Assembly: GCF_006385555.1 (NCBI RefSeq)
Contig: NZ_CP041036.1
Span: 992,001 to 1,056,000, forward strand
Direction of reading: 5' to 3'
DNA length: 64,000 bases
From: Shewanella polaris
Lineage (GTDB): Bacteria > Pseudomonadota > Gammaproteobacteria > Enterobacterales > Shewanellaceae
A model generated the notes under the pieces. It did no database searches. It was not told the DNA's origin and saw only the letters and a program-made list of their open reading frames with translations. Shown piece after piece: positions 18,253 through 27,364 of this stretch (positions within the stretch are counted from its first letter, which is position 1; each line of letters begins with the position of its first letter). The position numbers and the translations under genes were made by a program.

Positions 18253-19016
18253 TGAAAAATCCTTTAGATCCTCCACGTCAATATCGTCAGCAATCTACTG
18301 TTAAATCGGGTCATATTCCTATTAATTCTTGGCGTTTAGATACGAGTATTGCCCGTCGTTATCGTTTTCCTGCACTTCTAGGTGAAGAATCTAAATTAGG
18401 AAATGGCAACGATTGGCAAAATAACAAGCAAGCCTTTGAACAAGGCTATAACGAAGGTGTTAATCAGGGCCGAGAAGAGGGGTTAGCATCGGGCATAGAA
18501 GAAGGGAGACTCTTAGGTCATGAAGAAGGGTTTCTTCAAGGGCAACAAGAGGGGCAGCAGTTAGGAAAACAAGAGATCGATGAGCAGTTTAATGACCTAA
18601 TTGTTCCGCTGAGTGCGTTGAGAGCATTGTTAGAAGAAGGCCATGCCGAGCAGATAAAAAGTCAACAAAGTCTTATTCTTGACCTTGTTCGTCGTGTATC
18701 TCAACAAGTGATTCGATGCGAACTCACTCTTCAGCCTCAGCAAATTCTTAAATTAGTGGAAGAAACACTTATCGCTTTGCCTGATGATCAATCTGAAGTC
18801 AAAATACACTTAGAACCAAGTGCTGTAGTTAAGCTTAAAGAATTAGGAGAAGACAAGATTCGTGGTTGGAATTTAGTGTCAGATACTAGTATTTCTGCTG
18901 GAAGTTGTCGTATTGTTAGTGAAAAATCCGATGCTGATGCCTCAGTTGAAACGCGACTCGATACCTGCATGGAACAAGTTGAAGCAAAGCTTTTAGAGGT
19001 TGCACTTGAGTCTTAA
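18249..19016 (+). CDS. fliH: Lateral flagellar export regulator FliH
   Basis: 255 residues. A long run of GxxxG-type repeats at about 60-115 (GYNEGVNQGREEGLASGIEEG...) is the FliH hallmark and precedes the V-ATPase stator-like C-terminal domain. It is a dimer that holds the FliI ATPase and links it to FliN. It starts on the fliG stop (ATGA) and overlaps fliI. Confidence 0.92.
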   Translation: MMKNPLDPPRQYRQQSTVKSGHIPINSWRLDTSIARRYRFPALLGEESKLGNGNDWQNNKQAFEQGYNEGVNQGREEGLASGIEEGRLLGHEEGFLQGQQEGQQLGKQEIDEQFNDLIVPLSALRALLEEGHAEQIKSQQSLILDLVRRVSQQVIRCELTLQPQQILKLVEETLIALPDDQSEVKIHLEPSAVVKLKELGEDKIRGWNLVSDTSISAGSCRIVSEKSDADASVETRLDTCMEQVEAKLLEVALES

Positions 19017-20343
19017 GTTATTACAGGGTGATTGGCCTCATGTTCCTATTGCTAAGGTATATGGTAGATTAATTCGCGTTAATGGTTTAGTACTAGAAGC
19101 TGTGGGTTGCCAGCTTGGTATGGGGGACCGTTGTCGAATCGAAGGTCGTCACGGACGTTTGATCGAAGCAGAGGTGGTGGGGTTTCACAAAGATGTACTT
19201 TGCCTTATGCCAATCGAGCCTACACAAGGTTTAATGCCTGGAGCTCGTGTTATTCCTATTACGGAAGTACGAACAGTTGCTGTGGGTGATGGTTTACTTG
19301 GCCGAGTGCTAGATGGACTCGGTCAGCCACTGGATTTATTTGGAAAACTAAGCGGAGTGACTCAACAGCTTCCAAGTCATAGTAGTTATAATCCTCTTTT
19401 AAGAAGACCTATTACCCAGGCGCTAGATGTCGGGATTCGAGCTATTAATAGTCTATTACCTGTAGGACGAGGCCAGAGATTAGGACTTTTTGCTGGTTCT
19501 GGCGTAGGTAAAAGTATGTTGCTTGGTATGATGACCCGCTTCACTGAAGCTGATGTGGTGGTTGTCGGGCTCATTGGCGAACGTGGCCGCGAAGTCCGAG
19601 AATTTATCGAACAAACTTTAGGGGAAGAAGGTCGTAAGCGGGCAGTTGTTATTGCTGCACCTGCCGACACTACACCCTTGATGCGTCTCAGGGCCATGGT
19701 GCTCAGCCATGAAATTGCTTGTGCTTTTCGTGACCAAGGCAAGCACGTACTTTTGTTAGTGGACTCATTAACTCGTTATGCTCAGGCTCAGCGGGAAATA
19801 GCCTTAAGCTTAGGAGAACCACCCGCCACTAAAGGTTATCCACCTTCAGCATTTGCGCAATTACCACGTTTGGTTGAAATGGCTGGTAATGGTGAACATC
19901 CCGTAGGCACCTTAACCGCTTTTTATACCGTACTAACTGAAGGCGATGATCAACAAGATCCTGTTGCCGATGCCGCTCGGGCAATTCTAGATGGACATGT
20001 TGTACTTAGCCGTAAATTAGCTGAACAAGGTCATTTTCCTGCGATTGATATTAATGCTTCTGTGAGTCGTTTAGCGACTCAAGTGGCAGTAGGGGAGCAG
20101 CTTGCACAAGGTCAAGTGATTCGTCATTTACTGAGTCGTTACAGTGAAGTGCGTGAATTATTACCCCTAGGTGGTTATCAACAAGGGCAAGATCTGGAAA
20201 TGGATTTAGCTGTGCGTCATTATGCCGATATCGCAGCGTTTTTAAAGCAAAATACTGATGAAAATATTGATTTACCAAGCAGCTTAACCCAATTAACACA
20301 ACTGATGGATATTATGGGATATGAGCAACAAACGCCTCGCTAG
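19006..20343 (+). CDS. fliI: Lateral flagellar export ATPase FliI
   Basis: About 445 residues. Walker A GLFAGSGVGKS (about 160-170), Walker B VLLLVDSLTRYAQAQREI and the export-ATPase signature PPATKGYPPSAFAQLPRLVE are all clear. It energises unfolding and release of export substrates. There is no ATG. The TTG at 19006 lies 6 nt after AGAGG, so it is preferred over the TTG at 19000. Both starts lie inside the end of fliH, suggesting translational coupling. Confidence 0.95.
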   Translation: MSLKLLQGDWPHVPIAKVYGRLIRVNGLVLEAVGCQLGMGDRCRIEGRHGRLIEAEVVGFHKDVLCLMPIEPTQGLMPGARVIPITEVRTVAVGDGLLGRVLDGLGQPLDLFGKLSGVTQQLPSHSSYNPLLRRPITQALDVGIRAINSLLPVGRGQRLGLFAGSGVGKSMLLGMMTRFTEADVVVVGLIGERGREVREFIEQTLGEEGRKRAVVIAAPADTTPLMRLRAMVLSHEIACAFRDQGKHVLLLVDSLTRYAQAQREIALSLGEPPATKGYPPSAFAQLPRLVEMAGNGEHPVGTLTAFYTVLTEGDDQQDPVADAARAILDGHVVLSRKLAEQGHFPAIDINASVSRLATQVAVGEQLAQGQVIRHLLSRYSEVRELLPLGGYQQGQDLEMDLAVRHYADIAAFLKQNTDENIDLPSSLTQLTQLMDIMGYEQQTPR

Positions 20344-20746
20344 TTTATGTGGTATGGAAGAAAAAAAACTGGCTAAACTAGGTAAACAAAAAAAAGAGTT
20401 GCATCAAAGAATGCAAACAGCCGTGTATCAATGTCAACATATTAGCCAAATGATTGATGAGTATCGGATTTGCGATCGCCGCGGTACTAATTCCCTTCTA
20501 TGGCAAAATGCCAGCAATATGGCCCAAGTTTTGGTGCCCATGACGGCTAAACTTGTCCAAAAACAGGCATTATTGCAACAAGAACAACATAGACTTGACT
20601 ATTTGTGGCGTCGACAATTAGGTCGACAACAGAGTATCAAATGGTATCAAATGGAACAACGCCGTGAGTCTTTGCAGCGCGAAGCTGTTAAAGAACAAAA
20701 AAGTGCTGATGACTTAGCGGGAGTTTATGGAGGATATAAACGCTAG
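20321..20746 (+). CDS. fliJ: Lateral flagellar export chaperone FliJ
   Basis: 141 residues forming one long helical coiled coil rich in Gln, Lys and Arg, as expected for FliJ. It starts 23 bp inside the fliI end and is the last gene of the lafK-fliEFGHIJ group. It converges on flgN, and no clear terminator lies between them. The assignment rests on position, size and coiled-coil character because FliJ sequences diverge strongly. Confidence 0.82.
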   Translation: MSNKRLASLCGMEEKKLAKLGKQKKELHQRMQTAVYQCQHISQMIDEYRICDRRGTNSLLWQNASNMAQVLVPMTAKLVQKQALLQQEQHRLDYLWRRQLGRQQSIKWYQMEQRRESLQREAVKEQKSADDLAGVYGGYKR

Positions 20747-20798
20747 GTATAAACTTTAAAATTTAATTGTATTATTATTTGTTGGCGAAAATGACGTT

Positions 20799-21257
20799 CT
20801 ATGCAGGGATGTTAGCGCCATAGTCTATTTGATCTTGATTATCTTGTTGTAGCACGCGTTGTATGATGCTTTGCTGCATCACCAATAAATTACCGTTGGT
20901 TTCATTTTCTCTGTGATTATCTTCCACAATCTTCATCACGTTTTGCCACAATACCTTAATTTTCGGCTTTAAATGTACAGGTAAAACTGAGATAAGTGCC
21001 GTCATGCCACCTGCATTAGCATCAAACCCTAATTGATTTAAGTACAAACTACGATTGGAGGCTCTTTTGACTAGGATCTCACATAAAGCAGTTTGACTAG
21101 CGTTATGAGTTAACAAAGCTGCATTATTTCTCTGGTTCATCAATTCCCTTTGATGTATTAGCATGCTATTTAGTTTTGTATAATCCTCAAGATCTAAGCA
21201 AACATCTCGAATAATATTTTGAACTAAGTTACGCTTTTTTTCTGCGTTATTAACCAT
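20799..21257 (-). CDS. flgN: Lateral flagellar chaperone FlgN
   Basis: 152 residues, helical, with FlgN-like features (an N-terminal helix DLEDYTKLNSMLIHQRELMNQRN and a C-terminal amphipathic helix). Chaperone for the hook-filament junction proteins FlgK and FlgL. It overlaps flgM by 8 bp; the flgMN pairing supports the call. Confidence 0.82.
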   Translation of the reverse strand: MVNNAEKKRNLVQNIIRDVCLDLEDYTKLNSMLIHQRELMNQRNNAALLTHNASQTALCEILVKRASNRSLYLNQLGFDANAGGMTALISVLPVHLKPKIKVLWQNVMKIVEDNHRENETNGNLLVMQQSIIQRVLQQDNQDQIDYGANIPA

Positions 21258-21540
21258 GTTGTTTAATCATCTTCTCTGCGATTTGGGCAAGATCTAGATT
21301 AAAATCACCGTTTTTAATTGCGTCACGCAAAGCATTCACTTTATCTGTGTCAACATCATCCAACATTTGCAATGCGACTTGTGACTTTTCAAGTAATTGC
21401 CAATACTGACTAATACCTTGCTTTGGCGCTGGTGTTGCCGTTTCGGTTTGAGTCGTTTGGTTGTTTTTGTGTTTGTTAGCCCGCACTTCAGTACTGATAG
21501 AATCAGTATTAATAGTGCTATGAATTTTTTGTATTTCCAT
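21250..21540 (-). CDS. flgM: Anti-sigma-28 factor FlgM (lateral)
   Basis: 96 residues. The disordered N-terminus is rich in Thr, Asn and Gln, and the C-terminal sigma-binding helices (DKVNALRDAIKNGDFNLDLAQIAEKMIKQ) match FlgM. It should hold LafS inactive until it is exported through the completed hook. It forms a pair with flgN, downstream of flgA on the minus strand. Confidence 0.9.
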   Translation of the reverse strand: MEIQKIHSTINTDSISTEVRANKHKNNQTTQTETATPAPKQGISQYWQLLEKSQVALQMLDDVDTDKVNALRDAIKNGDFNLDLAQIAEKMIKQHG

Positions 21541-21633
21541 AATGTATGGCCTATTGATATTCGGTTACTAAATCTCTATTTAACTATAGCGACTAGGTTA
21601 GCGTAAAACTAAAATTATTTATATGCACTTTAA

Positions 21634-22356
21634 TTAGAATCTTGTTTCTACTCTTCCTTTAGCAATTGGGTAAGCTGTAATGACTTTCCCTGAACTAGTA
21701 TTTTTCACTCGAATTGCTTGTTCCATTTTACCTGAATCCATAGCAATACCTGCCATTGTAGCGTTAAAACCGGGTAATGCAGCCTCAATGATGACAGGAT
21801 CCCCTAATTTAACGAGTACGGGAGAATCTAAATAACTAACTCGAATAGGGATATTTTTGCGTAATTTTCTGGCGACCTGTTGACCAAGGATTTCACTTTC
21901 TTTGGTGAGTATGTATTTATCCGATGTTTTCAACGTTAATTTTCGCCATTGAATATCAGCTTTTTCGATTATTTCATCCCTTTGCATATTTCGTTTTGCA
22001 ACAGGCAACAATGCGGTTACAGACACCATTGCTCGTACATATAATGACCAACTTTCAGAAGGGCAACTGAGCTTTCTCTGCACTCTGCCATAGGCTAAGC
22101 CTTTACTCGGAGACACCTTTAGTGCTTGGTTACATGGAGAAAGTGATTTAGCCGAAGAAGGTATTCGCAGTTCAAACTTATGACTTAGTTGCTTGATGTC
22201 CTGTTGCTTTTGCCATTGAGCGAGATCGTGCGTAATCGCTTCCGATAGGCTCTGATGGATTTGCTCTGATGCGGTAACAGCATTAGCTTGGTGACTAAGC
22301 GGAAATAAAACTAAGCCAGCGTACATAATAAAGGAAAATCGATTTCCGTTTGTCAC
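21634..22356 (-). CDS. flgA: P-ring assembly chaperone FlgA (lateral)
   Basis: 240 residues with an N-terminal signal peptide (about 1-26, ending SHQANA) and a SAF/FlgA domain in the C-terminal half (VAKRNMQRDEIIEKADIQW..., GQQVARKLRKNIPIRVSYL). Periplasmic chaperone for FlgI. It is divergent from flgB, and the shared 112-bp spacer contains a sigma-54-like site for flgB. Confidence 0.92.
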   Translation of the reverse strand: MTNGNRFSFIMYAGLVLFPLSHQANAVTASEQIHQSLSEAITHDLAQWQKQQDIKQLSHKFELRIPSSAKSLSPCNQALKVSPSKGLAYGRVQRKLSCPSESWSLYVRAMVSVTALLPVAKRNMQRDEIIEKADIQWRKLTLKTSDKYILTKESEILGQQVARKLRKNIPIRVSYLDSPVLVKLGDPVIIEAALPGFNATMAGIAMDSGKMEQAIRVKNTSSGKVITAYPIAKGRVETRF

Positions 22357-22400
22357 AAGGTTAAACCTCTAAGTGTTTGTTTATTGATTAAAAAGTATTT

Positions 22401-22416
22401 TGGCACATATATTGAA
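22401..22416 (+). promoter_or_regulatory. Probable sigma-54 promoter of flgB
   Basis: TGGCAC-N5-TTGAA has correct GG-N10 spacing. The -24 element is perfect, but the -12 element has GA in place of GC. It lies 53 bp before the flgB ATG. LafK would be the activator. Confidence 0.55.
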
Positions 22417-22468
22417 TGTTAATACGAGATTATTAGCATCCCGTAGGCATACATTACTAGGAGTTCGC

Positions 22469-22819
22469 ATGGCTATCAACCTTGACACAGCATTAGGTAT
22501 TCACACTCAGACTTTAGATTTCAGGGTTGAACGCAGCAAGATTTTAGCAAGTAACTTAGTGAATGCTGAAACCCCAGGTTACCAAGCAAAAGATTTAGAT
22601 TTCAGTGCCGTGATGGCTCAAGTTGATGCTGGTATGACACCTATGAGTGGTTATGAACAATCTTATCGTATCCCGTATCAAAACTCTGCTGATGGTAACA
22701 CGGTTGAGTTAGGTAAAGAGCAAGCTAGATACTCTGAAAATGCCATGGACTATCAAACAAGTTTAACTTTTTTAAATATGAAAATTTCTGGCCTTAAGTC
22801 AGCAATTGAAGGTCGTTAG
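22469..22819 (+). CDS. flgB: Lateral flagellar rod protein FlgB
   Basis: 116 residues from the ATG at 22469, which has AGGAG just upstream. The frame extends back to 22400 but overlaps the promoter and adds no FlgB-like sequence. The rod-family N-terminal motif (LASNLVNAETPGYQAKDLDF) is clear. Proximal rod. First gene of flgBCDEFGHIJKL-lafW. Confidence 0.94.
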   Translation: MAINLDTALGIHTQTLDFRVERSKILASNLVNAETPGYQAKDLDFSAVMAQVDAGMTPMSGYEQSYRIPYQNSADGNTVELGKEQARYSENAMDYQTSLTFLNMKISGLKSAIEGR

Positions 22820-22827
22820 GAGTCCTT

Positions 22828-23247
22828 ATGTCGTTCGGTGAAATTTATCAAATTGCAGGCGCGGGTATGAATGCCCAAACAATACGCCTTAATACCGTAG
22901 CCAGTAACATAGCTAACGCAGGTACCGCTGCTGAAACACCAGAACAAGCTTACCGTGCAATGAAGCCTGTTTTTGCAACCGTGTATGAGCAGTTTAAACA
23001 AAATAGTACCCAAGGGGCTTCAGTAGAAGTGATGGGAATTGTGCAAACCAGCGCCCCATTAGATTTACGTTACGAACCAAATCATCCTTATGCAGATGAA
23101 CAAGGTTATGTAGCCTATTCAAATGTGAACACCATAGATGAAATGGCCGATATGATGGCCGCCAGCCGTTCATTTGAAACGAGCGTTGAAATTATGAATC
23201 GTGCACGTTCGATGCAGCAAGGTTTATTACAGTTAGGAGGTAATTAA
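22828..23247 (+). CDS. flgC: Lateral flagellar rod protein FlgC
   Basis: 139 residues. The N-terminal NTVASNIANAGT and C-terminal DMMAASRSFETSVEIMNRARSM helices are typical of axial proteins. Proximal rod component, 8 bp after flgB. Confidence 0.95.
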   Translation: MSFGEIYQIAGAGMNAQTIRLNTVASNIANAGTAAETPEQAYRAMKPVFATVYEQFKQNSTQGASVEVMGIVQTSAPLDLRYEPNHPYADEQGYVAYSNVNTIDEMADMMAASRSFETSVEIMNRARSMQQGLLQLGGN

Positions 23248-23249
23248 TT

Positions 23250-23906
23250 ATGCAAGTGACAAGTGCTAGCCAAACAACGGATGCTTCTAATATCTTGGCG
23301 TCGCAAAGTAACGATGCTGCATCGTTAAAAAATGAATTTATGACTTTGATGATTGCACAGATTCAGAATCAAGATCCTACTAATCCGGTTGAAAGTGCCG
23401 AGTATGTATCTCAACTAGCACAGTTTTCACAAGTCGAAAGCTTAGAGTACATGCGTGATAATCAGACATCACAAATGGTGATGATGGAAAATATTGGCAT
23501 AGTGCAATCGGCTTCTTTAATTGGTAAGAGTGCCACAGTACCAGCGTCTACATTACACTTAGATACTGAAGAGGTTGAAGGCAAGGTGTACCTAGAAAAT
23601 GCTGTTGACGATTTAACTATTGAAGTTGTTAATCAACAAGGACAAGTTGTACACAGTATGACAATGGGGGCTCAGGCGACAGGAGATATTAAGTTCTCAT
23701 TTAACCCTTCTGATGCGGGTTTACCAGCAGGGGAATATGACTTAAAGGCGAAAGCCACCTTGGGTGAATCAGCGTTAATTGCTCCTACTTATATCACAGC
23801 AAAAATTGAGAAAATTCATTTCTCTAGTGCATCTGGAATGATGATGGCTGAGATGGGGCACGGTCTTGGTATTGTGCCCGTATTAGATATTTCTGAAGTT
23901 TCTTAA
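23250..23906 (+). CDS. flgD: Hook cap protein FlgD (lateral)
   Basis: 218 residues. The conserved N-terminus FMTLMIAQIQNQDPTNPVESAEYVSQLAQFSQVE is followed by an FlgD Ig-like domain with the usual DLKAKAT-type strands. Scaffold for hook polymerisation. It begins 2 bp after flgC. Confidence 0.94.
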   Translation: MQVTSASQTTDASNILASQSNDAASLKNEFMTLMIAQIQNQDPTNPVESAEYVSQLAQFSQVESLEYMRDNQTSQMVMMENIGIVQSASLIGKSATVPASTLHLDTEEVEGKVYLENAVDDLTIEVVNQQGQVVHSMTMGAQATGDIKFSFNPSDAGLPAGEYDLKAKATLGESALIAPTYITAKIEKIHFSSASGMMMAEMGHGLGIVPVLDISEVS

Positions 23907-23927
23907 TAATTTTAATAGGATAAAAAA

Positions 23928-25136
23928 ATGTCATTCAATATTGCGTTAAGCGGCTTGCAGTCAACCACTCAAGATTTAAACACTATCAGTAATAATATTG
24001 CTAACTCTAGTACTGTCGGGTTTCGTGGTGGTCGAAGTGAATTTTCTGCTATTTATAATGGTGGTCAAGCGGGTGGTGTGAGTGTCATGTCGACCACACA
24101 AAACTTTAGCCTAGGTGGTAGTTTGGCTTATACCGGTCGTCAGCTCGATATGGCTATTCAAGGCGATGGTTTCTTTGTGTTAAAAGGTACTGATGGCGCA
24201 AATATGTATGCTCGCGCGGGTATGTTTCATCAAGATTCTGAAGGTTTTGTGATTGACTCTGTCGGTAACCGTTTACAAGGTTATGGTGCAAGTGCGACTG
24301 GCCGGATTCAAACGGGTAATGCCATCGATTTACAAATACAAACAGCCTCACTAGCTGCTAACGCGACAACAGATGTGGCGTTAGTGTCTAACTTGGATGC
24401 GCGCGTTGCCGATATTAATCCTATTTTGACACCATTTGATGCAACTCAATCTGATACTTTTCACTCATCTAATACTATTAGCGTGTATGACTCGTTAGGC
24501 ACAGAACACGCCTTAACACAATATTACGTAAAAACAGGGTCAAATGATTGGGATGTACATTTTATGATGGACGGCACGGATGTGACTCCCGCTACCGGCC
24601 ATAATATGACTTTCGACAGTAATGGTGTATTGCAAACAGGTAAAACATTGAATCTTAGCATTACCGATCCTACCTTGCTCAATGGTGCATCTGCGCTTAG
24701 TGTCGATATTGGTTATGATAAAACGACCCAATACGCTGCTGATTATAACAATTCTAGCTTGAGTCAAGATGGTTTCACTTCCGGTGAACTTAAGGGTGTA
24801 CGTTTAGACGATAATGGCTTGATTTACGGTACTTATACTAATGGACAAGAATTACTCCAAGGACAAGTCGCATTAGCCAATTTCAGTAACCCTAATGGTC
24901 TTAAAGCTGTTAGTAATAATGCTTGGATTGCGACTACTGAAGCTGGGCAAGCGATTATGGGCGCACCATCGACTGGTACTATGGGTACCGTTACTGGTGG
25001 TTACTTGGAAGGCTCTAACGTAGATACTACCGCTGAAATGGTGAACCTGATGTCAGCTCAACGTAATTACCAATCTAACGCCAAAGTATTAGATGTGAAC
25101 TCTACAATGCAGCAGGCTTTATTAAACTCAATCTAA
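23928..25136 (+). CDS. flgE: Hook protein FlgE (lateral)
   Basis: 402 residues. N-terminal SFNIALSGLQSTTQDLNTISNNIANSSTVGFR-type axial helix, central D1/D2 domains, and a C-terminal QRNYQSNAKVLDVNSTMQQALLN helix. Hook subunit of normal length. Confidence 0.95.
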   Translation: MSFNIALSGLQSTTQDLNTISNNIANSSTVGFRGGRSEFSAIYNGGQAGGVSVMSTTQNFSLGGSLAYTGRQLDMAIQGDGFFVLKGTDGANMYARAGMFHQDSEGFVIDSVGNRLQGYGASATGRIQTGNAIDLQIQTASLAANATTDVALVSNLDARVADINPILTPFDATQSDTFHSSNTISVYDSLGTEHALTQYYVKTGSNDWDVHFMMDGTDVTPATGHNMTFDSNGVLQTGKTLNLSITDPTLLNGASALSVDIGYDKTTQYAADYNNSSLSQDGFTSGELKGVRLDDNGLIYGTYTNGQELLQGQVALANFSNPNGLKAVSNNAWIATTEAGQAIMGAPSTGTMGTVTGGYLEGSNVDTTAEMVNLMSAQRNYQSNAKVLDVNSTMQQALLNSI

Positions 25137-25147
25137 GGGATTAACTC

Positions 25148-25882
25148 ATGGATAAGATGCTTTATACGGCAGCTAGCGGTGCTTCGCGAATTATGGAAGC
25201 TCAGAGTATTAGGGCTAATAACTTGGCGAATGCCGACACGACTGGTTTTAAGGCTGATCTAGAGCGGGTTCAGTCTATTACCTTGCCAGGTGTTGAGGCA
25301 TCGTTCAATACACGTGTGCTAGTACAGACACAAAGCAATGGTTTTAGCCAACAAAGTGGTGAAATGAACCATACTGGACGCACTTTAGATTTAGCTATTC
25401 GTGATAAAGGTTTATTCAGTGTGATGGTTGATGCTGGTGAAGCTTACACCCGGGCCGGGGCGATGATGGCTGATGCGGAAGGTCAACTGACAGTTGATGG
25501 TCGCCCTGTTGTTGGGATCGATGGGCCCATCGTTTTACCTGAATACAAAGATTTATTTGTTGGTGAAGATGGCACTATTAGTATATTGCCGGCAGAAGGC
25601 GGGGTGATTGAAGATATTGGCCGCCTAAAAATGGTGAATCCAGATTTAGCCGATTTAACCAAAGGTGGCGATGGTCTATTTTACCCTGACATAGGTGGTG
25701 TATTAGTAGCAGATGAAGGCGTGCAAGTGGATAGTGGCTTTTTAGAAGCAAGTAACGTGCAAGCTGTATCTGAACTTATCGCGTCTATGGATTTAAGTCG
25801 TCAATTCGAAATTCAAGTCAAACTAATGAAAAGTGCCGAGGAACTAGCAGAAACTGGTAATCGTCTACTCGGTAATGTTTAA
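25148..25882 (+). CDS. flgF: Lateral flagellar rod protein FlgF
   Basis: 244 residues with axial-protein ends (RANNLANADTTGFKADLERV and LEASNVQAVSELIASMDLSRQFEIQVKLM). Proximal rod. 11 bp between flgE and flgF, and 11 bp to flgG. Confidence 0.93.
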   Translation: MDKMLYTAASGASRIMEAQSIRANNLANADTTGFKADLERVQSITLPGVEASFNTRVLVQTQSNGFSQQSGEMNHTGRTLDLAIRDKGLFSVMVDAGEAYTRAGAMMADAEGQLTVDGRPVVGIDGPIVLPEYKDLFVGEDGTISILPAEGGVIEDIGRLKMVNPDLADLTKGGDGLFYPDIGGVLVADEGVQVDSGFLEASNVQAVSELIASMDLSRQFEIQVKLMKSAEELAETGNRLLGNV

Positions 25883-25893
25883 GGAATATATTC

Positions 25894-26679
25894 ATGCAGT
25901 CAGCTTTATGGGTAAGTAAAACCGGCCTCGCCGCGCAAGACACTAAAATGACCACAATAGCCAACAATTTGGCTAACGTGAACACCACTGGATTTAAACG
26001 TGACCGAGTGGCCTTTAATGATTTATTCTATCAAGTCCAACGCCAACCAGGCGGACAAGTTGATGAACTTAATCAGCTGCCTTCTGGCTTACAACTAGGT
26101 ACTGGTACTCGTGTTGTTGGAACACAAAAGGTATTTACAACAGGTGATTTAAAAACCACTGGTCAACAATTAGATTTGGCCATAGAAGGAAATGGTTTTT
26201 TTCAAGTAGAAGAGTCAAATGGTGACTTGGCTTATACTCGTGATGGTCAGTTTTATCGCAGTAGTGAAGGTATGATGGTGACCTCACAAGGTTTACCTTT
26301 AGTGCCCAACATAGTGATTCCTGAAGATTCTACTAATGTGACTATCGCCGAAGATGGACTTGTTATGGCGCAAATTGCAGGATCTACAGATCCGCAAGAA
26401 TTAGGTCAAATTACCTTAATCAATTTTACAAACCCAGCAGGTCTTGAGGCGCGAGGTAATAATTTATATCGTGAAACTGCAGCTTCCGGCGTTGCTGTTG
26501 AAGGTGTCGCTGGAGATCAAGCATTAGGCGGTTTACGTCAAGGTACCTTAGAAGGCGCTAACGTTAATGTGGTTGAGGAAATGGTTGAGATGATTTCAAC
26601 CCAGCGAGCCTATGAAATGAACGCTAAAGTTGTGTCTGCATCGGATGACATGCTTAAGTTTATTAATCAATCAGTATAG
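25894..26679 (+). CDS. flgG: Distal rod protein FlgG (lateral)
   Basis: 261 residues. N-terminal MTTIANNLANVNTTGFKRDR and C-terminal LEGANVNVVEEMVEMISTQRAYEMNAKVVS motifs are typical of FlgG. Distal rod subunit. Confidence 0.96.
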   Translation: MQSALWVSKTGLAAQDTKMTTIANNLANVNTTGFKRDRVAFNDLFYQVQRQPGGQVDELNQLPSGLQLGTGTRVVGTQKVFTTGDLKTTGQQLDLAIEGNGFFQVEESNGDLAYTRDGQFYRSSEGMMVTSQGLPLVPNIVIPEDSTNVTIAEDGLVMAQIAGSTDPQELGQITLINFTNPAGLEARGNNLYRETAASGVAVEGVAGDQALGGLRQGTLEGANVNVVEEMVEMISTQRAYEMNAKVVSASDDMLKFINQSV

Positions 26680-26690
26680 GGAGCAAGTCG

Positions 26691-27350
26691 ATGCGTTGGT
26701 TTCTGCTGTTTACTTTTTTATTATCTGGTTGTATGTCTCATTTTCCCGATTCAGAAACTAAACCAGGCACTAAAGATTGGGCGCCACCAGACGTGGACTA
26801 CAGCTTACCTGATGCTAAAGATGGCAGTTTGTATCGCCCAGGTTACATGCTGACATTATTTAAAGATAAGCGTGCTTATCGTGAAGGGGATATTTTAACT
26901 GTCGCCTTGGATGAGAAAACATATTCTAGTAAGAAAGCCGATACTAAAACCAATAAAGAACAAGGTCTGTCTTTAGGTCTTACAGGCTCAGCTGGCAGTG
27001 AAGATGTCTCAACGGATGGGAATGCCTCTTTAAGTCGTGGTTTTACTGGTACGGGGTCAAGCACTCAGCAAAATCAGTTATCGGGATCCATTACTGTTAC
27101 TGTGTCTAGGGTACTCCCTAATGGTACCTTGTTAATTCGCGGAGAAAAATGGCTTCGACTTAATCAAGGTGACGAATATTTGCGTTTACTTGGACTTATT
27201 CGTGCCGATGATATCGATAACACGAACACTATTTCGTCACAAAGAATTGCCGACGCTCGTATTATATATGGCGGTCAAGGTGCTATAGCCGATAGTAATG
27301 CTATGGGCTGGGCATCTCGTTATTTTAATAGCCCTTGGTTCCCGCTTTAA
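26691..27350 (+). CDS. flgH: L-ring lipoprotein FlgH (lateral)
   Basis: 219 residues. The lipobox LLSGC puts the lipidated Cys at 14. The FlgH body includes the [21 protein letters not shown] region and the C-terminal [28 protein letters not shown] end. It forms the outer-membrane ring bushing. The order flgH-flgI is standard. Confidence 0.95.
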   Translation: MRWFLLFTFLLSGCMSHFPDSETKPGTKDWAPPDVDYSLPDAKDGSLYRPGYMLTLFKDKRAYREGDILTVALDEKTYSSKKADTKTNKEQGLSLGLTGSAGSEDVSTDGNASLSRGFTGTGSSTQQNQLSGSITVTVSRVLPNGTLLIRGEKWLRLNQGDEYLRLLGLIRADDIDNTNTISSQRIADARIIYGGQGAIADSNAMGWASRYFNSPWFPL

Positions 27351-27364
27351 TAAAGGATTTGACT

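Noticed and set aside
21556..21565. Shared 10-mer ACCGAATATC (reverse strand) before flgM and before both flagellins (33235-33244, 36738-36747) as a possible LafS -10 element
   Set aside because: The -35 spacing does not agree between sites. Near flgM it would leave only a few bases of leader, and near the flagellins it is 400 bp away. Likely chance.
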